Assembly: GCA_020350725.1 (NCBI GenBank)
Contig: CP070719.1
Location: 1,384,796 to 1,390,227, forward strand
From: a bacterium
GTDB lineage: Bacteria; BMS3Abin14
DNA length: 5,432 nt
Direction: 5' to 3'
Part shown: positions 1 through 5,417 of the stretch, one piece after another
Position numbering within the stretch: position 1 is the first letter of the stretch
Layout of the letters: the number at the start of each line of letters is the position of its first letter
Made by a program: the position numbers and the translations under genes
Notes under the pieces: generated by a model
Database searches by the model: none
The model's input: the letters and a program-made list of their open reading frames with translations, nothing else
What the model was told of the DNA's origin: nothing

Positions 1-1540
1 CAATCGGGTCTGGCTGAACGACGGTGCCGGACTTTTCTCGGACAGCGGTCAGGAGCTGGGGGACGCGCGCAGCTACGGTGTCGCCATGGCCGACCTGGAC
101 GGCGACGGCGACGTGGACGCCTTCGTGGCTAACGACGGGGCCAATCGGGTCTGGCTGAACGACGGTGGCGGGATTTTCTCCGACAGCGGCCAGAACATGC
201 GTAACTCAGATAGTTACGGGGTTGCCGCGGCCGATCTGGATGGTGACGGCGATGACGACGTCCTTGTCTGGAACAACAAGGGCAATAGAGTCTGGCTGAA
301 TGACGGCACGGGTTTCTTCTCCGACAGCGGCCAGAACTTGGGCAATGCACGAAGCTACGGCGGTGCCTTGGCCGACCTTGACGGAGACGGCGACCTGGAT
401 GCCTTTGTAGCCAACGACGGAGCCAACAGGGTCTGGCTCAACGATGTTGTCAGCCTCCTCATTGAGGACAGCACCTCCCCGTATGACGATCGCAGGGTTG
501 AGTTTGGCCCCACCCCGGTTAACGAGGAATCCGATAGCGAAACGGTTACCTTGACCAACACAGGCGGTGCGGTCCTGACCATCCAGGGCATCACGATCAT
601 GGGCGTCGACGCCGATGCGTTCACCTTCGATCCGGGCGACGGCACGGTCAACACCTGCGGTCCGCCACCGCGGGTCCTGGCCCAAGGCGTCACCTGTACG
701 GTCTCGGTCGCCTTCTCGCCGACCGTCGAGGGGACCCTGGACGCTTTCCTGGACCTCTCGGTTGACTCTCCCGGATCGTACACTGTGCTCCTTGTGGGTG
801 AATCCACCCCGGTGGCTACGGGGGACAACCTCCTCATTGAGGACAGCACCCCTCCCTACGACGATCTCAGGGTGGACTTCGGATCCGTGACCCTGGGCGA
901 GACCTCCGCCGGTGAGACGGTCTCCCTGACCAACACGGGCACGGAAGATCTGACCATCCAGGGCATCACGATCATGGGCGTCGACGCCGATGCGTTCACC
1001 TTCGATCCGGGCGACGGCACGGTCAACACCTGCGGTCCGCCACCGCGGGTCCTGGCCCAGGGTGTCACCTGTACGGTCTCGGTCGCCTTCTCGCCGACCG
1101 TCGAGGGGACCCTGGACGCTTTCCTGGACTTCTCGGTTGATTCTCCAGGATCCTACAGCGTGCTCCTGGTGGGTGAGTCAACTTTGACGAACGGGGGAGG
1201 CAGTGTCGGAGGGTGTTTCATAGCCACGGCCGTTTTCGGGGGGGAGGACGGTCCCGGTGTGCGCACCCTGAGACTGTTCCGAGACCGGGTTCTTCTCGGA
1301 GCGCCTTCTGGAATGGCCCTCGTCAGGTTCTACTACCGCCACTCCCCGCCCGTGGCTGACTGGCTCCATGGGCGCGAATGGGCGAGGAATATCCTGCTGA
1401 TGCTGTTGTTACCGGTGATAGCCGTTGTCTGGATGATCCTGATCGCCGGTCCCTTAGTGTTGCCATTGATGCTGATCCTTGCCTCAGGTTTTGTTTGGCG
1501 GTTAGCTGTAAATCGGTGCAGGGGCGGGCAGTTGCAGTAG
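1..1540 (+). CDS. FG-GAP/VCBS repeat and HYDIN-like repeat protein with CFI-box C-terminus (5' partial)
   Basis: The frame is open from base 2, so the gene begins before the window; the ATG at 86 lies inside a repeat and is not the real start. In the 512 visible residues, 1-148 hold three 47-residue repeats plus a seven-residue start of a fourth. Each carries a DLDGDGD loop, the calcium-binding signature of FG-GAP/VCBS propeller blades. Residues 152-276 and 277-401 are two 125-residue beta-sandwich-like units resembling the ASPM-SPD-2-HYDIN/choice-of-anchor-D family, each with two cysteines (219/232 and 344/357). Residues 405 onward read CFIATAVFGG, then LRLFRDRVLL and FYYRHSPPVADW, the pattern of the CFI-box C-terminal domain. 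Two hydrophobic segments follow (about 464-483 and 484-502) with a short basic tail. I infer an exported, membrane-anchored surface protein with an adhesive or binding role. The function of the CFI box is not known to me, and the N-terminus and signal peptide are outside the window. Confidence 0.88.
   Translation, partial: NRVWLNDGAGLFSDSGQELGDARSYGVAMADLDGDGDVDAFVANDGANRVWLNDGGGIFSDSGQNMRNSDSYGVAAADLDGDGDDDVLVWNNKGNRVWLNDGTGFFSDSGQNLGNARSYGGALADLDGDGDLDAFVANDGANRVWLNDVVSLLIEDSTSPYDDRRVEFGPTPVNEESDSETVTLTNTGGAVLTIQGITIMGVDADAFTFDPGDGTVNTCGPPPRVLAQGVTCTVSVAFSPTVEGTLDAFLDLSVDSPGSYTVLLVGESTPVATGDNLLIEDSTPPYDDLRVDFGSVTLGETSAGETVSLTNTGTEDLTIQGITIMGVDADAFTFDPGDGTVNTCGPPPRVLAQGVTCTVSVAFSPTVEGTLDAFLDFSVDSPGSYSVLLVGESTLTNGGGSVGGCFIATAVFGGEDGPGVRTLRLFRDRVLLGAPSGMALVRFYYRHSPPVADWLHGREWARNILLMLLLPVIAVVWMILIAGPLVLPLMLILASGFVWRLAVNRCRGGQLQ
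2..445 (+). repeat. Tandem 141-bp FG-GAP/VCBS coding repeats
   Basis: Three full 141-base units (2-142, 143-283, 284-424) and the start of a fourth (425-445) each begin with codons for NRVWLND and contain an Asp-rich DLDGDGD loop. The middle unit departs most, ending in NNKG instead of NDGA. The array continues to the left edge, so the total number is unknown. After the fourth NRVWLND the frame leaves the repeat and enters the HYDIN-like units. Confidence 0.9.
455..1204 (+). repeat. Two tandem 375-bp HYDIN/choice-of-anchor-D-like coding repeats
   Basis: Units 455-829 and 830-1204 are in register at 375 bases (125 codons), both starting with codons for LLIEDST. The core 575-754 matches 950-1129 at 178 of 180 bases by direct comparison. 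The only differences are at 685/1060 and 688/1063, and both are silent (CAA/CAG and GGC/GGT). The first 120 bases of each unit are clearly diverged, and the last 75 differ at several positions. Confidence 0.9.
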
Positions 1541-1592
1541 CCCATCAGCGATGCAGCCTTCCACGCTGGTGACCTCACACTCTCGATATCCG

Positions 1593-2096
1593 TCAGGGGG
1601 TTCCGCTTCGTTTCGGTTCAGTTCCCGGCTCTACTGGGGGTCCGTTCTCCGATCCGGAGAGCCTCTCCTCGATTCTCTGCTCCACCAGGCCGGGCACCTG
1701 GTGCTCCATGAACTCCGAGGCCATGGCTCCGAATTTTTCCTCCACGCGGACATCAACCTTTCTGTTGACGAGATTGTCCAGCCACGTTCTCAGTGAGTCG
1801 AGAAGCACTTTTCCCGCATAGCCCGCGATGAGACAGAGGCCGATCAGCTTGATGGGATCGGTGGGTGTAAAAACAAAAAGGGAGGCCAGCGCTGCCGTAG
1901 CTCCGATGACCACCGAGTAGAGCCACGGCCTGTCCGTCTCGTCCTTGCTGCCGCTCCTGTCCCTGCCGACGAGGAACTGTGTGAGGCCGCCCAGCGCTCC
2001 GAAAGCGGCGGCAATGAAGATTATGACGAGGGTGTACAGGAGTTTCGTGGAGCTGAGGTATTCGATCACCCGGTAAATCCCTTCCAGTTCGTCCAT
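1593..2096 (-). CDS. Small membrane protein of unknown function, three predicted helices
   Basis: I do not recognise this 167-residue protein. It has a hydrophobic segment at about 18-40, containing AAAFGALGGL, and two more at about 58-77 and 82-100. A charged linker (GRDRSGSKDETDR) lies between the first and second. Residues 100-147 look like a long amphipathic helix with many acidic and basic residues, and the tail from 148 is Pro/Gly/Glu-rich and probably disordered. The start is taken at 2096 because GGGAGG sits 9 bases before it; the in-frame ATG at 2105 has no gap from that site. It converges on the surface-protein gene, with 52 bases between stops, and diverges from the methyltransferase gene. 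Coding is supported by length, the ribosome site and the membrane pattern, not by homology. It could be a small inner-membrane scaffold, but no function can be assigned. Confidence 0.72.
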   Translation of the reverse strand: MDELEGIYRVIEYLSSTKLLYTLVIIFIAAAFGALGGLTQFLVGRDRSGSKDETDRPWLYSVVIGATAALASLFVFTPTDPIKLIGLCLIAGYAGKVLLDSLRTWLDNLVNRKVDVRVEEKFGAMASEFMEHQVPGLVEQRIEERLSGSENGPPVEPGTEPKRSGTP

Positions 2097-2105
2097 CCGT
2101 CTCAT

Positions 2106-2111
2106 CCTCCC
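2106..2111 (-). promoter_or_regulatory. Ribosome binding site deciding the start of the membrane protein
   Basis: On the - strand this reads GGGAGG. It touches the ATG at 2105 directly but stands 9 bases from the ATG at 2096, a workable distance, so it favours the shorter protein. Confidence 0.6.
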
Positions 2112-2326
2112 GTGTCTCGGGTTGGCTGTTTCAGGCTGCTACCGTCATTCGGCCTGCTTAATCCCACGTCCTCTTTCGCCGGCACGGCGGCTGCCTGACC
2201 GGTATTCGTCCTTGTGTCTCTCTTCTCCCCTAGAATAGCATGATCCCTGCCCCTCGGTGTTCTTCAGGGCCGCTGTTGTATTATAGAGAGAGGATGGTAG
2301 TTTGTGGAAGGGGGACGGATACGGTC
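2112..2326. other. Divergent intergenic region
   Basis: This stretch lies between the - strand membrane protein and the + strand methyltransferase and should hold promoters for both. An open frame with an ATG at 2240 runs through it into the methyltransferase, but its residues (MIPAPRCSSGP and onward) look unlike protein and have no good ribosome site. A small dyad, CGCCG-GCA-CGGCG, occurs at 2177-2189. I see no other gene here. Confidence 0.5.
2279..2284 (+). promoter_or_regulatory. Possible -10 box for the membrane methyltransferase
   Basis: TATTAT matches five of six positions of the sigma-70 -10 consensus and stands out in a GC-rich region, 57 bases before the chosen start. I could not find a convincing -35 box about 17 bases upstream, so this is a weak call. 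Confidence 0.28.
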
Positions 2327-2332
2327 GGGGAG
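2327..2332 (+). promoter_or_regulatory. Ribosome binding site deciding the methyltransferase start
   Basis: GGGGAG lies 9 bases before the ATG at 2342 and supports that start over the in-frame ATGs at 2240 and 2294. Confidence 0.5.
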
Positions 2333-2341
2333 ACGAGTGAA

Positions 2342-2911
2342 ATGTTAAGGAATAAGTTGATCGACATCATATACCGATCGGCAACGGGCTCTCCCCGAAG
2401 GAGGCTCCTTCTCACCTCCATCGGCCCCCTGTTTTTCTTCGGTCTCGTCGCCCTGCTCGTTTTTGCCTCGCTCAGGTTGGACCGCCTGGTCGGGTTTCCA
2501 CGATTTGTCCGCAGACCATATGATGTAGCCATCTGTTCGCTGCTCACCGGTGCCGGCCTGCTCCTGATGCTGTGGTCGGTCGCAAGTTTCCTCCGAACGC
2601 GGGGAACACCCGTTCCGTTCAATCCGCCGCCCAGACTGGTCGACACCGGACCTTACGCACTGTGCAGGAATCCCATGCTCACAGGCCTTTTCCTTGTCCT
2701 CTTCGGCCTGGGATTTTACCTCGGATCCACCTCGCTGGTGTTTATCTTCACTCCGATATTCATCGTCCTGAACGTCTGGGAGCTCAAGACCGTTGAGGAA
2801 CCGGAGTTGGAAAGGCGCCTGGGGACAGAATACGTTGAATACAGAAAAAGGGTCCCTATGTTTTATCCATCTTTCAAAAGATGGAGAAGGATGGAACGGA
2901 CGGGAAAGTGA
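2342..2911 (+). CDS. Isoprenylcysteine carboxyl methyltransferase / phospholipid N-methyltransferase family membrane protein
   Basis: The 189-residue product has hydrophobic segments at about 25-44, 62-84 and 113-148, the last probably a helical hairpin. The family signature follows the pattern PPPRLVDTGPYALCRNPM (96-112). The second conserved part is near the C-terminus: EEPELERRLGTEYVEYRKRV (152-171), then P172. In the ICMT/PEMT superfamily the GPY-RNPM and EE-ELE-YRxRVP parts form the S-adenosylmethionine pocket at the cytoplasmic membrane face. Family members methylate lipids, isoprenylcysteine or other small hydrophobic substrates, and bacterial members of this length mostly have no known substrate. 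The start at 2342 has GGGGAG 9 bases upstream; the 34 extra residues available from 2240 look non-coding. The gene stands alone, with 119 bases to the tautomerase. Family assignment is firm, substrate unknown. Confidence 0.87.
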   Translation: MLRNKLIDIIYRSATGSPRRRLLLTSIGPLFFFGLVALLVFASLRLDRLVGFPRFVRRPYDVAICSLLTGAGLLLMLWSVASFLRTRGTPVPFNPPPRLVDTGPYALCRNPMLTGLFLVLFGLGFYLGSTSLVFIFTPIFIVLNVWELKTVEEPELERRLGTEYVEYRKRVPMFYPSFKRWRRMERTGK

Positions 2912-3030
2912 GTGCCGACTTGATTTCGATACATTTTCCCTTTCCCTATTATATGGTTTTCCCCTGTTCAGCGTGTGTTAAGATTCAAAAAGAGTTCGAT
3001 CGTTTCCAACCGTGGTGACAGGAGGGACCC

Positions 3031-3231
3031 ATGCCGTTGATCGTTTTCGAGGTGGGTGGGCCGATGGCCCGGGAAAAGAAGAAGGAGCTCGTCCAAAGGC
3101 TCACCGAAACAGCCTCCGAAGTGACCGGAATTGCACCGCAGGCCTTTACGATCTACATCCACGAGAACGAGCACGATAACATCGGCGTCGGAGGAAGGGT
3201 TCTCACCGAGATCCTGGCGGAGAGGAAGTGA
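3031..3231 (+). CDS. 4-oxalocrotonate tautomerase family protein, DmpI-like
   Basis: The 66-residue product starts MPLIVFEVGGP, so removal of Met exposes the N-terminal proline that acts as the general base in the tautomerase superfamily. The rest fits the small beta-alpha-beta subunit: a charged helix (AREKKKELVQRLTETASEV, 13-31), a second strand (AFTIYIHE, 38-45) and the conserved VGG near the end (53-55). Length matches the 60-66 residue 4-OT group, which works as hexamers in the cytoplasm. Family members ketonise 2-hydroxymuconate-type enols in aromatic breakdown, but many bacterial paralogues have unknown substrates. AGGAGG (3020-3025) lies 5 bases before the ATG. By eye, arginines equivalent to R11 and R39 of classical 4-OT are not in place. 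No aromatic-degradation genes are nearby, so a role in that pathway is not supported by context. Confidence 0.9.
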   Translation: MPLIVFEVGGPMAREKKKELVQRLTETASEVTGIAPQAFTIYIHENEHDNIGVGGRVLTEILAERK

Positions 3232-3237
3232 AGCAGA

Positions 3238-3265
3238 GGTCTGGGACTCGAGGGAGATCCTTTTT
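3238..3265 (+). terminator. Weak candidate terminator after the tautomerase gene
   Basis: Seven bases after the stop, GGTCT (3238-3242) can pair with AGATCC (3255-3260) with one bulged base and a 12-base loop, followed directly by TTTTT. The stem is short, so this is only a possibility. Confidence 0.25.
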
Positions 3266-3493
3266 GGTCCGGCCGTGCCCGACTGGATAACCCCCTTTCC
3301 CGCAGCCGCTGATCTCTCCACCGGGATGACCCATCTCGGTCTTCCCGGGTGCTGTCGTGGATGCAAAAGAGCCCGAGAGGCCAGGTGTGGGTCTGCGTTT
3401 CGTTAATAATAGCTGCAGATACTCTCCTTACTTTGCCCTCGGCCCGCCCTCTAAGTAGCGCTGGCCTTGGATCCCGAGTTCAGGATGGCTTTT

Positions 3494-3513
3494 CCCTCCG
3501 GCATTACCGAGGG
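3494..3513 (+). other. GC-rich hairpin in the cupin upstream region
   Basis: CCCTC pairs with GAGGG and GG with CC around the loop CATTA, with one bulged C at 3499. There is no T-run after it, so it is not a standard terminator. Confidence 0.4.
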
Positions 3514-3536
3514 CGGATTCCCCCGGGGGTCTTCCG
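3514..3536. other. Extended dyad centred on a 10-base palindrome
   Basis: CGGA (3514-3517) and TCCG (3533-3536) flank the perfect palindrome CCCCCGGGGG (3520-3529). It directly abuts the hairpin at 3494-3513. It could be an operator or part of a structured leader, but no known element is recognised. Confidence 0.35.
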
Positions 3537-3699
3537 CAAGTGGACGACTCCGCGGCCTCTGTGGTAAAGGTTCCTTATTTTGATCTCCGGGTTCGTTGCC
3601 TCCTCGTCAGGCCCGGGAAGGACGAAAGCGCCCATCCGCCTCCGTTCAGGCAGGGTCGGGACAGGCGTTCACGGCCCGGAACACGTCAAGGAGAACAGG

Positions 3700-4044
3700 A
3701 TGAAGATCACCCGTCTGGAAAACTGCGAAAAAAAGGCTGTCGAACTGGAGGGAGCTTCCGGTGCCTTTCGCCAGGTCCCCATCGGCAGGGCCGACGGGGC
3801 GCCCAACTTTTCGATCCGGGTCTTCACCCTGGAGCCGGGCGGACACACTCCCCACCACAGCCACGAGAGTGAACATCTCAATTACGTTCTCAGTGGGGTG
3901 GGGGTGGCCTTGGAGGGGGAAACGGCGAGGAAGATAAGGCAGGGCGACTTTATTTTGGTGCAGCCCCGCGAGGTCCACCAGTACCGCAACGAAGGGGATG
4001 AGCCGCTGGTGTTCATGTGCATGGTCCCCTCCCGGTACGAATAG
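3700..4044 (+). CDS. Small cupin-domain metalloprotein, TM1459-like
   Basis: The 114-residue product is a single cupin barrel. Motif 1 is PGGHTPHHSHESEH (46-59) with YVLSG (62-66); motif 2 is QGDFILVQPREVHQYRN (81-97). The histidines at 53, 55, 59 and 93 match the H-x-H-x3-H plus late H pattern of four-histidine cupins. From memory, Thermotoga maritima TM1459 has the same length, the same ligand spacing, and a similar APNF-RxFTxEPGG run before motif 1. TM1459 binds manganese and can cleave alkenes oxidatively in vitro; its natural role is unclear, and so is this one's. The start at 3700 has AAGGAG (3688-3693) 6 bases upstream. The longer frame from 3580 would add 40 residues with no cupin character, so it is rejected. 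The gene follows a 468-base gap, so it probably has its own promoter. Confidence 0.9.
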   Translation: MKITRLENCEKKAVELEGASGAFRQVPIGRADGAPNFSIRVFTLEPGGHTPHHSHESEHLNYVLSGVGVALEGETARKIRQGDFILVQPREVHQYRNEGDEPLVFMCMVPSRYE

Positions 4045-4123
4045 AGCCGGGCGCAGTTGTGATCGGCTGATTTCAGAGATCCATTCTCGCCGAACTCAGG
4101 TCCCTGAAGACTTTGGAGAGATC

Positions 4124-4138
4124 CCGGAAGGCTTCCGG
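4124..4138. other. Perfect 7+7 inverted repeat before the methyltransferase gene
   Basis: CCGGAAG-G-CTTCCGG is a perfect dyad with a one-base centre, 25 bases upstream of the ATG at 4164. It could be an operator for a dimeric regulator or a chance palindrome; no T-run follows. Confidence 0.35.
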
Positions 4139-4150
4139 AACTGTCCGAAC

Positions 4151-4155
4151 GAGGT
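4151..4155 (+). promoter_or_regulatory. Ribosome binding site deciding the UbiE-like start
   Basis: GAGGT lies 8 bases before the ATG at 4164. The only longer option is a TTG at 4113 with no comparable site. Confidence 0.5.
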
Positions 4156-4163
4156 CAACGATT

Positions 4164-4931
4164 ATGTCCCATAGCCCCGATGAAAAGCCCTGCCGGACAG
4201 AGGGTCCCGGGTCGAGCGGCAGAGGAGAGGCCAAACCCCTTCGGAGGATGTTTGCCGGTGTGCCCGACCGGTACGACCTGGTCAATCGGCTTTTTACCCT
4301 GCGATTCGACGAAAGATGGCGCTCCCTTGCCGCCAGGGAGATCCTCCGCCATTCGCCGACGCGGGTGTTGGACGCCGGCAGCGGCACGGGGGATCTCGTC
4401 CTTCATCTGGCCCGTCAATTGCCGGTCCAGACCGAGATCATCGGCGCGGACTTCTCGGAGCCGATGTTGTCTGTGGCAATGAAGAAGGTGTCCAGGGCTG
4501 GATTTAGAGGCAGGATAGGACTGGTGTGTACGGACGTCTCCAACCTGTGCTTTCCCGACGACCATTTCGATATCGTGAGCCTGGCTTTTGCCTTCCGGAA
4601 TCTGGTCTGGCGGAACCCCATCGCAGAGAAGTGTCTGGCTGAGATGGTCAGGGTGCTGAGGCCCGGGGGAAAGATCGTTATTGTGGAGTCAAGCCAGCCC
4701 GGATCCGGATTCCTTAAATTCTGGTATCACGCCTATCTGAAAATGGTGGTTCCCCGTCTGGGAGATTTTCTGTCCGGTGAGGGCGGCGCATACCGATATC
4801 TCGCGGAATCGGCCCGCCTCTTTCTGAACCCGGAGGAAGTCGAAGCCCTGCTGGCGAAGTCCGGATTCAAAGGAATCCGGCACAGGTCTCTCCTGGGAGG
4901 GGTTGCGGCGCTGCATGTGGGGGAGAAATAG
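4164..4931 (+). CDS. ubiE: UbiE/MenG-like demethylmenaquinone (ubiquinone) C-methyltransferase
   Basis: The 255-residue product is a class I S-adenosylmethionine methyltransferase of the UbiE/MenG group, which adds the C-methyl group to the quinone ring in the last steps of menaquinone or ubiquinone synthesis. After a disordered 25-residue start comes the UbiE N-terminal signature MFAGVPDRYDLVNRLFT (29-45). Motif I is VLDAGSGTGDL (68-78), the acidic SAM-contact region is GADFSEPML (94-102), and DHFDIVSLAFAFRNL (133-147) matches the family's AFGLRN segment. VLRPGGKIVIVE (164-175) is the post-core motif. The C-terminal half keeps YRYLAESARLF (210-220) and LLGGVAALHVG (243-253), typical of UbiE. 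Length is close to the usual 230-250. Differences from textbook UbiE (RNLVWRNP after the core, VESSQP for LEFSKP) mean a related quinone or small-molecule methyltransferase remains possible. No other quinone genes are in the window. Confidence 0.85.
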   Translation: MSHSPDEKPCRTEGPGSSGRGEAKPLRRMFAGVPDRYDLVNRLFTLRFDERWRSLAAREILRHSPTRVLDAGSGTGDLVLHLARQLPVQTEIIGADFSEPMLSVAMKKVSRAGFRGRIGLVCTDVSNLCFPDDHFDIVSLAFAFRNLVWRNPIAEKCLAEMVRVLRPGGKIVIVESSQPGSGFLKFWYHAYLKMVVPRLGDFLSGEGGAYRYLAESARLFLNPEEVEALLAKSGFKGIRHRSLLGGVAALHVGEK

Positions 4932-4953
4932 GGGAACGTTACCCGGGGTGGCG

Positions 4954-5062
4954 TTATCGGGGTCGGCCATCGGGGTCAGCGCGCCATCGGGGTCAGAGTC
5001 ATTGGCCACATCGGACCATTGGGTTCAGAGTTAATCGCGCTCACACCATCGGGGTCAGAGTT
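4954..5062 (+). repeat. Cluster of five short ATCGGGGTCAG-type direct repeats
   Basis: Copies start at 4954 (TTATCGGGGTCGG, degenerate), 4967 (CCATCGGGGTCAG), 4984 (CCATCGGGGTCAGAGT), 5016 (CCATTGGGTTCAGAGTT, two changes) and 5046 (CCATCGGGGTCAGAGTT). Start-to-start spacing is 13, 17, 32 and 30 bases, too irregular for a CRISPR or a coding repeat. They begin 22 bases after the UbiE-like stop. Repeats with a GGGGTCAG core remind me of sequences near REP-associated (Y1/IS200-like) transposase genes, but no such gene is visible, so this may be a remnant. Confidence 0.75.
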
Positions 5063-5417
5063 TTTTGGTGAGGATGTGGGTTTCCGTTGGTTGAAGGGGG
5101 GCCTGAGGCGCTTTTTTGGTGCCTCTGGCCCTTTTCGGACGGTCAGAAAAGGGGGATGATGTGGCTTGCTGGTCAGACGCGGGCCTTAATCTGTCATCTG
5201 TAAGTAGACCGTACTCCTTTTCTAGATCGCTTAAAAGCTCAGTCCTGTAAGGATCACGTTGATATGCTATCGTTTTCAAGAAATCAAACATATCCTGAGC
5301 ATTTGCACCAATACCAGAATATAATTTATCAAGATCACCATCAGGTACAGGACGCCAAAAAGCACCCCTGGGCCGCAATGCCTCAAACACAGCTTTCATA
5401 TTTAGGCTATTAGACAT
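5055..5417 (-). CDS. Phage tail protein fragment, YmfQ/DUF2313-like, with a foreign C-terminus
   Basis: The first 80 of 120 residues fit the N-terminal half of the YmfQ/DUF2313 (Mu gp48-like) tail family: an ALRPRGAFW motif (13-21) followed by a helical region and RTELLSDLEKEYGLL (58-72), corresponding to the family's LLPPGxAW and tELLpdWErelGL signatures. Full members are usually near 190 residues, so the second half is missing. Residues from about 80 are Ser/Pro/Lys/Arg-rich, encoded by the hairpin region, and the stop (5055-5057) lies inside the last GGGGTCAG repeat, so the tail is probably not original. The core is AT-rich: 43 of 120 bases in 5221-5340 are G or C (36%), unlike the neighbouring genes. 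AGGTGG lies 8 bases before the ATG at 5417. In Mu-like phages a baseplate-J gene precedes this one; here it would lie beyond the right edge. Probably a decayed prophage remnant. Confidence 0.55.
   Translation of the reverse strand: MSNSLNMKAVFEALRPRGAFWRPVPDGDLDKLYSGIGANAQDMFDFLKTIAYQRDPYRTELLSDLEKEYGLLTDDRLRPASDQQATSSPFSDRPKRARGTKKAPQAPLQPTETHILTKKL
5100..5130. other. Strong imperfect hairpin, possibly a REP-like palindrome
   Basis: GGCC (5100-5103) and GAGGCGC (5105-5111) pair with GGTGCCTC (5118-5125) and GGCC (5127-5130), with one T/T mismatch and one G/T pair around a T-rich loop. It lies beside the direct repeats and overlaps a second hairpin, a layout like REP/BIME elements. Confidence 0.55.
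5129..5153. other. Second perfect hairpin overlapping the first
   Basis: CCCTTTTC (5129-5136) pairs perfectly with GAAAAGGG (5146-5153) around the 9-base loop GGACGGTCA. Its left arm shares two bases with the right arm of the previous hairpin. It could also end transcription in either direction, but the tight pairing beside the repeats suggests a mobile-repeat structure. Confidence 0.5.

Larger units (their letters stand above)
3232..3699. other. 468-base intergenic stretch without a credible gene
   Basis: Open frames here (such as 3349-3567 +) have no ribosome site, protein-like composition or recognisable motif. The stretch holds an AT-rich patch at about 3401-3421, a cluster of GC-rich dyads at 3494-3536, and the leader of the cupin gene. 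It is unusually long compared with the other gaps in this window. Confidence 0.55.

Noticed and set aside
206-849. Long - strand open frames (206-685 and 355-849) opposite the repeat protein
   Set aside because: They mirror the GC-rich repeats on the + strand, lack ribosome sites and show no family motifs; the + frame has clear domain structure.
2240-2341. N-terminal extension of the membrane methyltransferase from the ATG at 2240 or 2294
   Set aside because: The added residues look non-coding, and the GGGGAG site favours the ATG at 2342.
3349-3567. 72-residue + strand frame in the intergenic stretch
   Set aside because: No ribosome site, no motif, Arg/Pro/Ser-rich composition typical of a chance frame in GC-rich DNA.
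4045-4068. Possible terminator after the cupin (AGCCG paired with CGGCT)
   Set aside because: Five-base stem with a 14-base loop and no T-run; too weak to call.
4073-4387. - strand frame of 104 residues with a repeated FRDLS phrase
   Set aside because: Overlaps the start of the UbiE-like gene on the opposite strand; the phrase comes from a short TCCC-GAAG repeat in the leader, and there is no ribosome site or family match.
4689-5009. - strand frame of 106 residues through the GGGGTCAG repeats
   Set aside because: It starts in the repeats and runs antisense to the well-supported UbiE-like gene; its first residues (NDSDPDG, DPD) are just translated repeats.
4954-5062. CRISPR array
   Set aside because: Repeat units are only 13-17 bases, degenerate, and spaced 13-32 bases apart without uniform spacers; no cas genes are visible.
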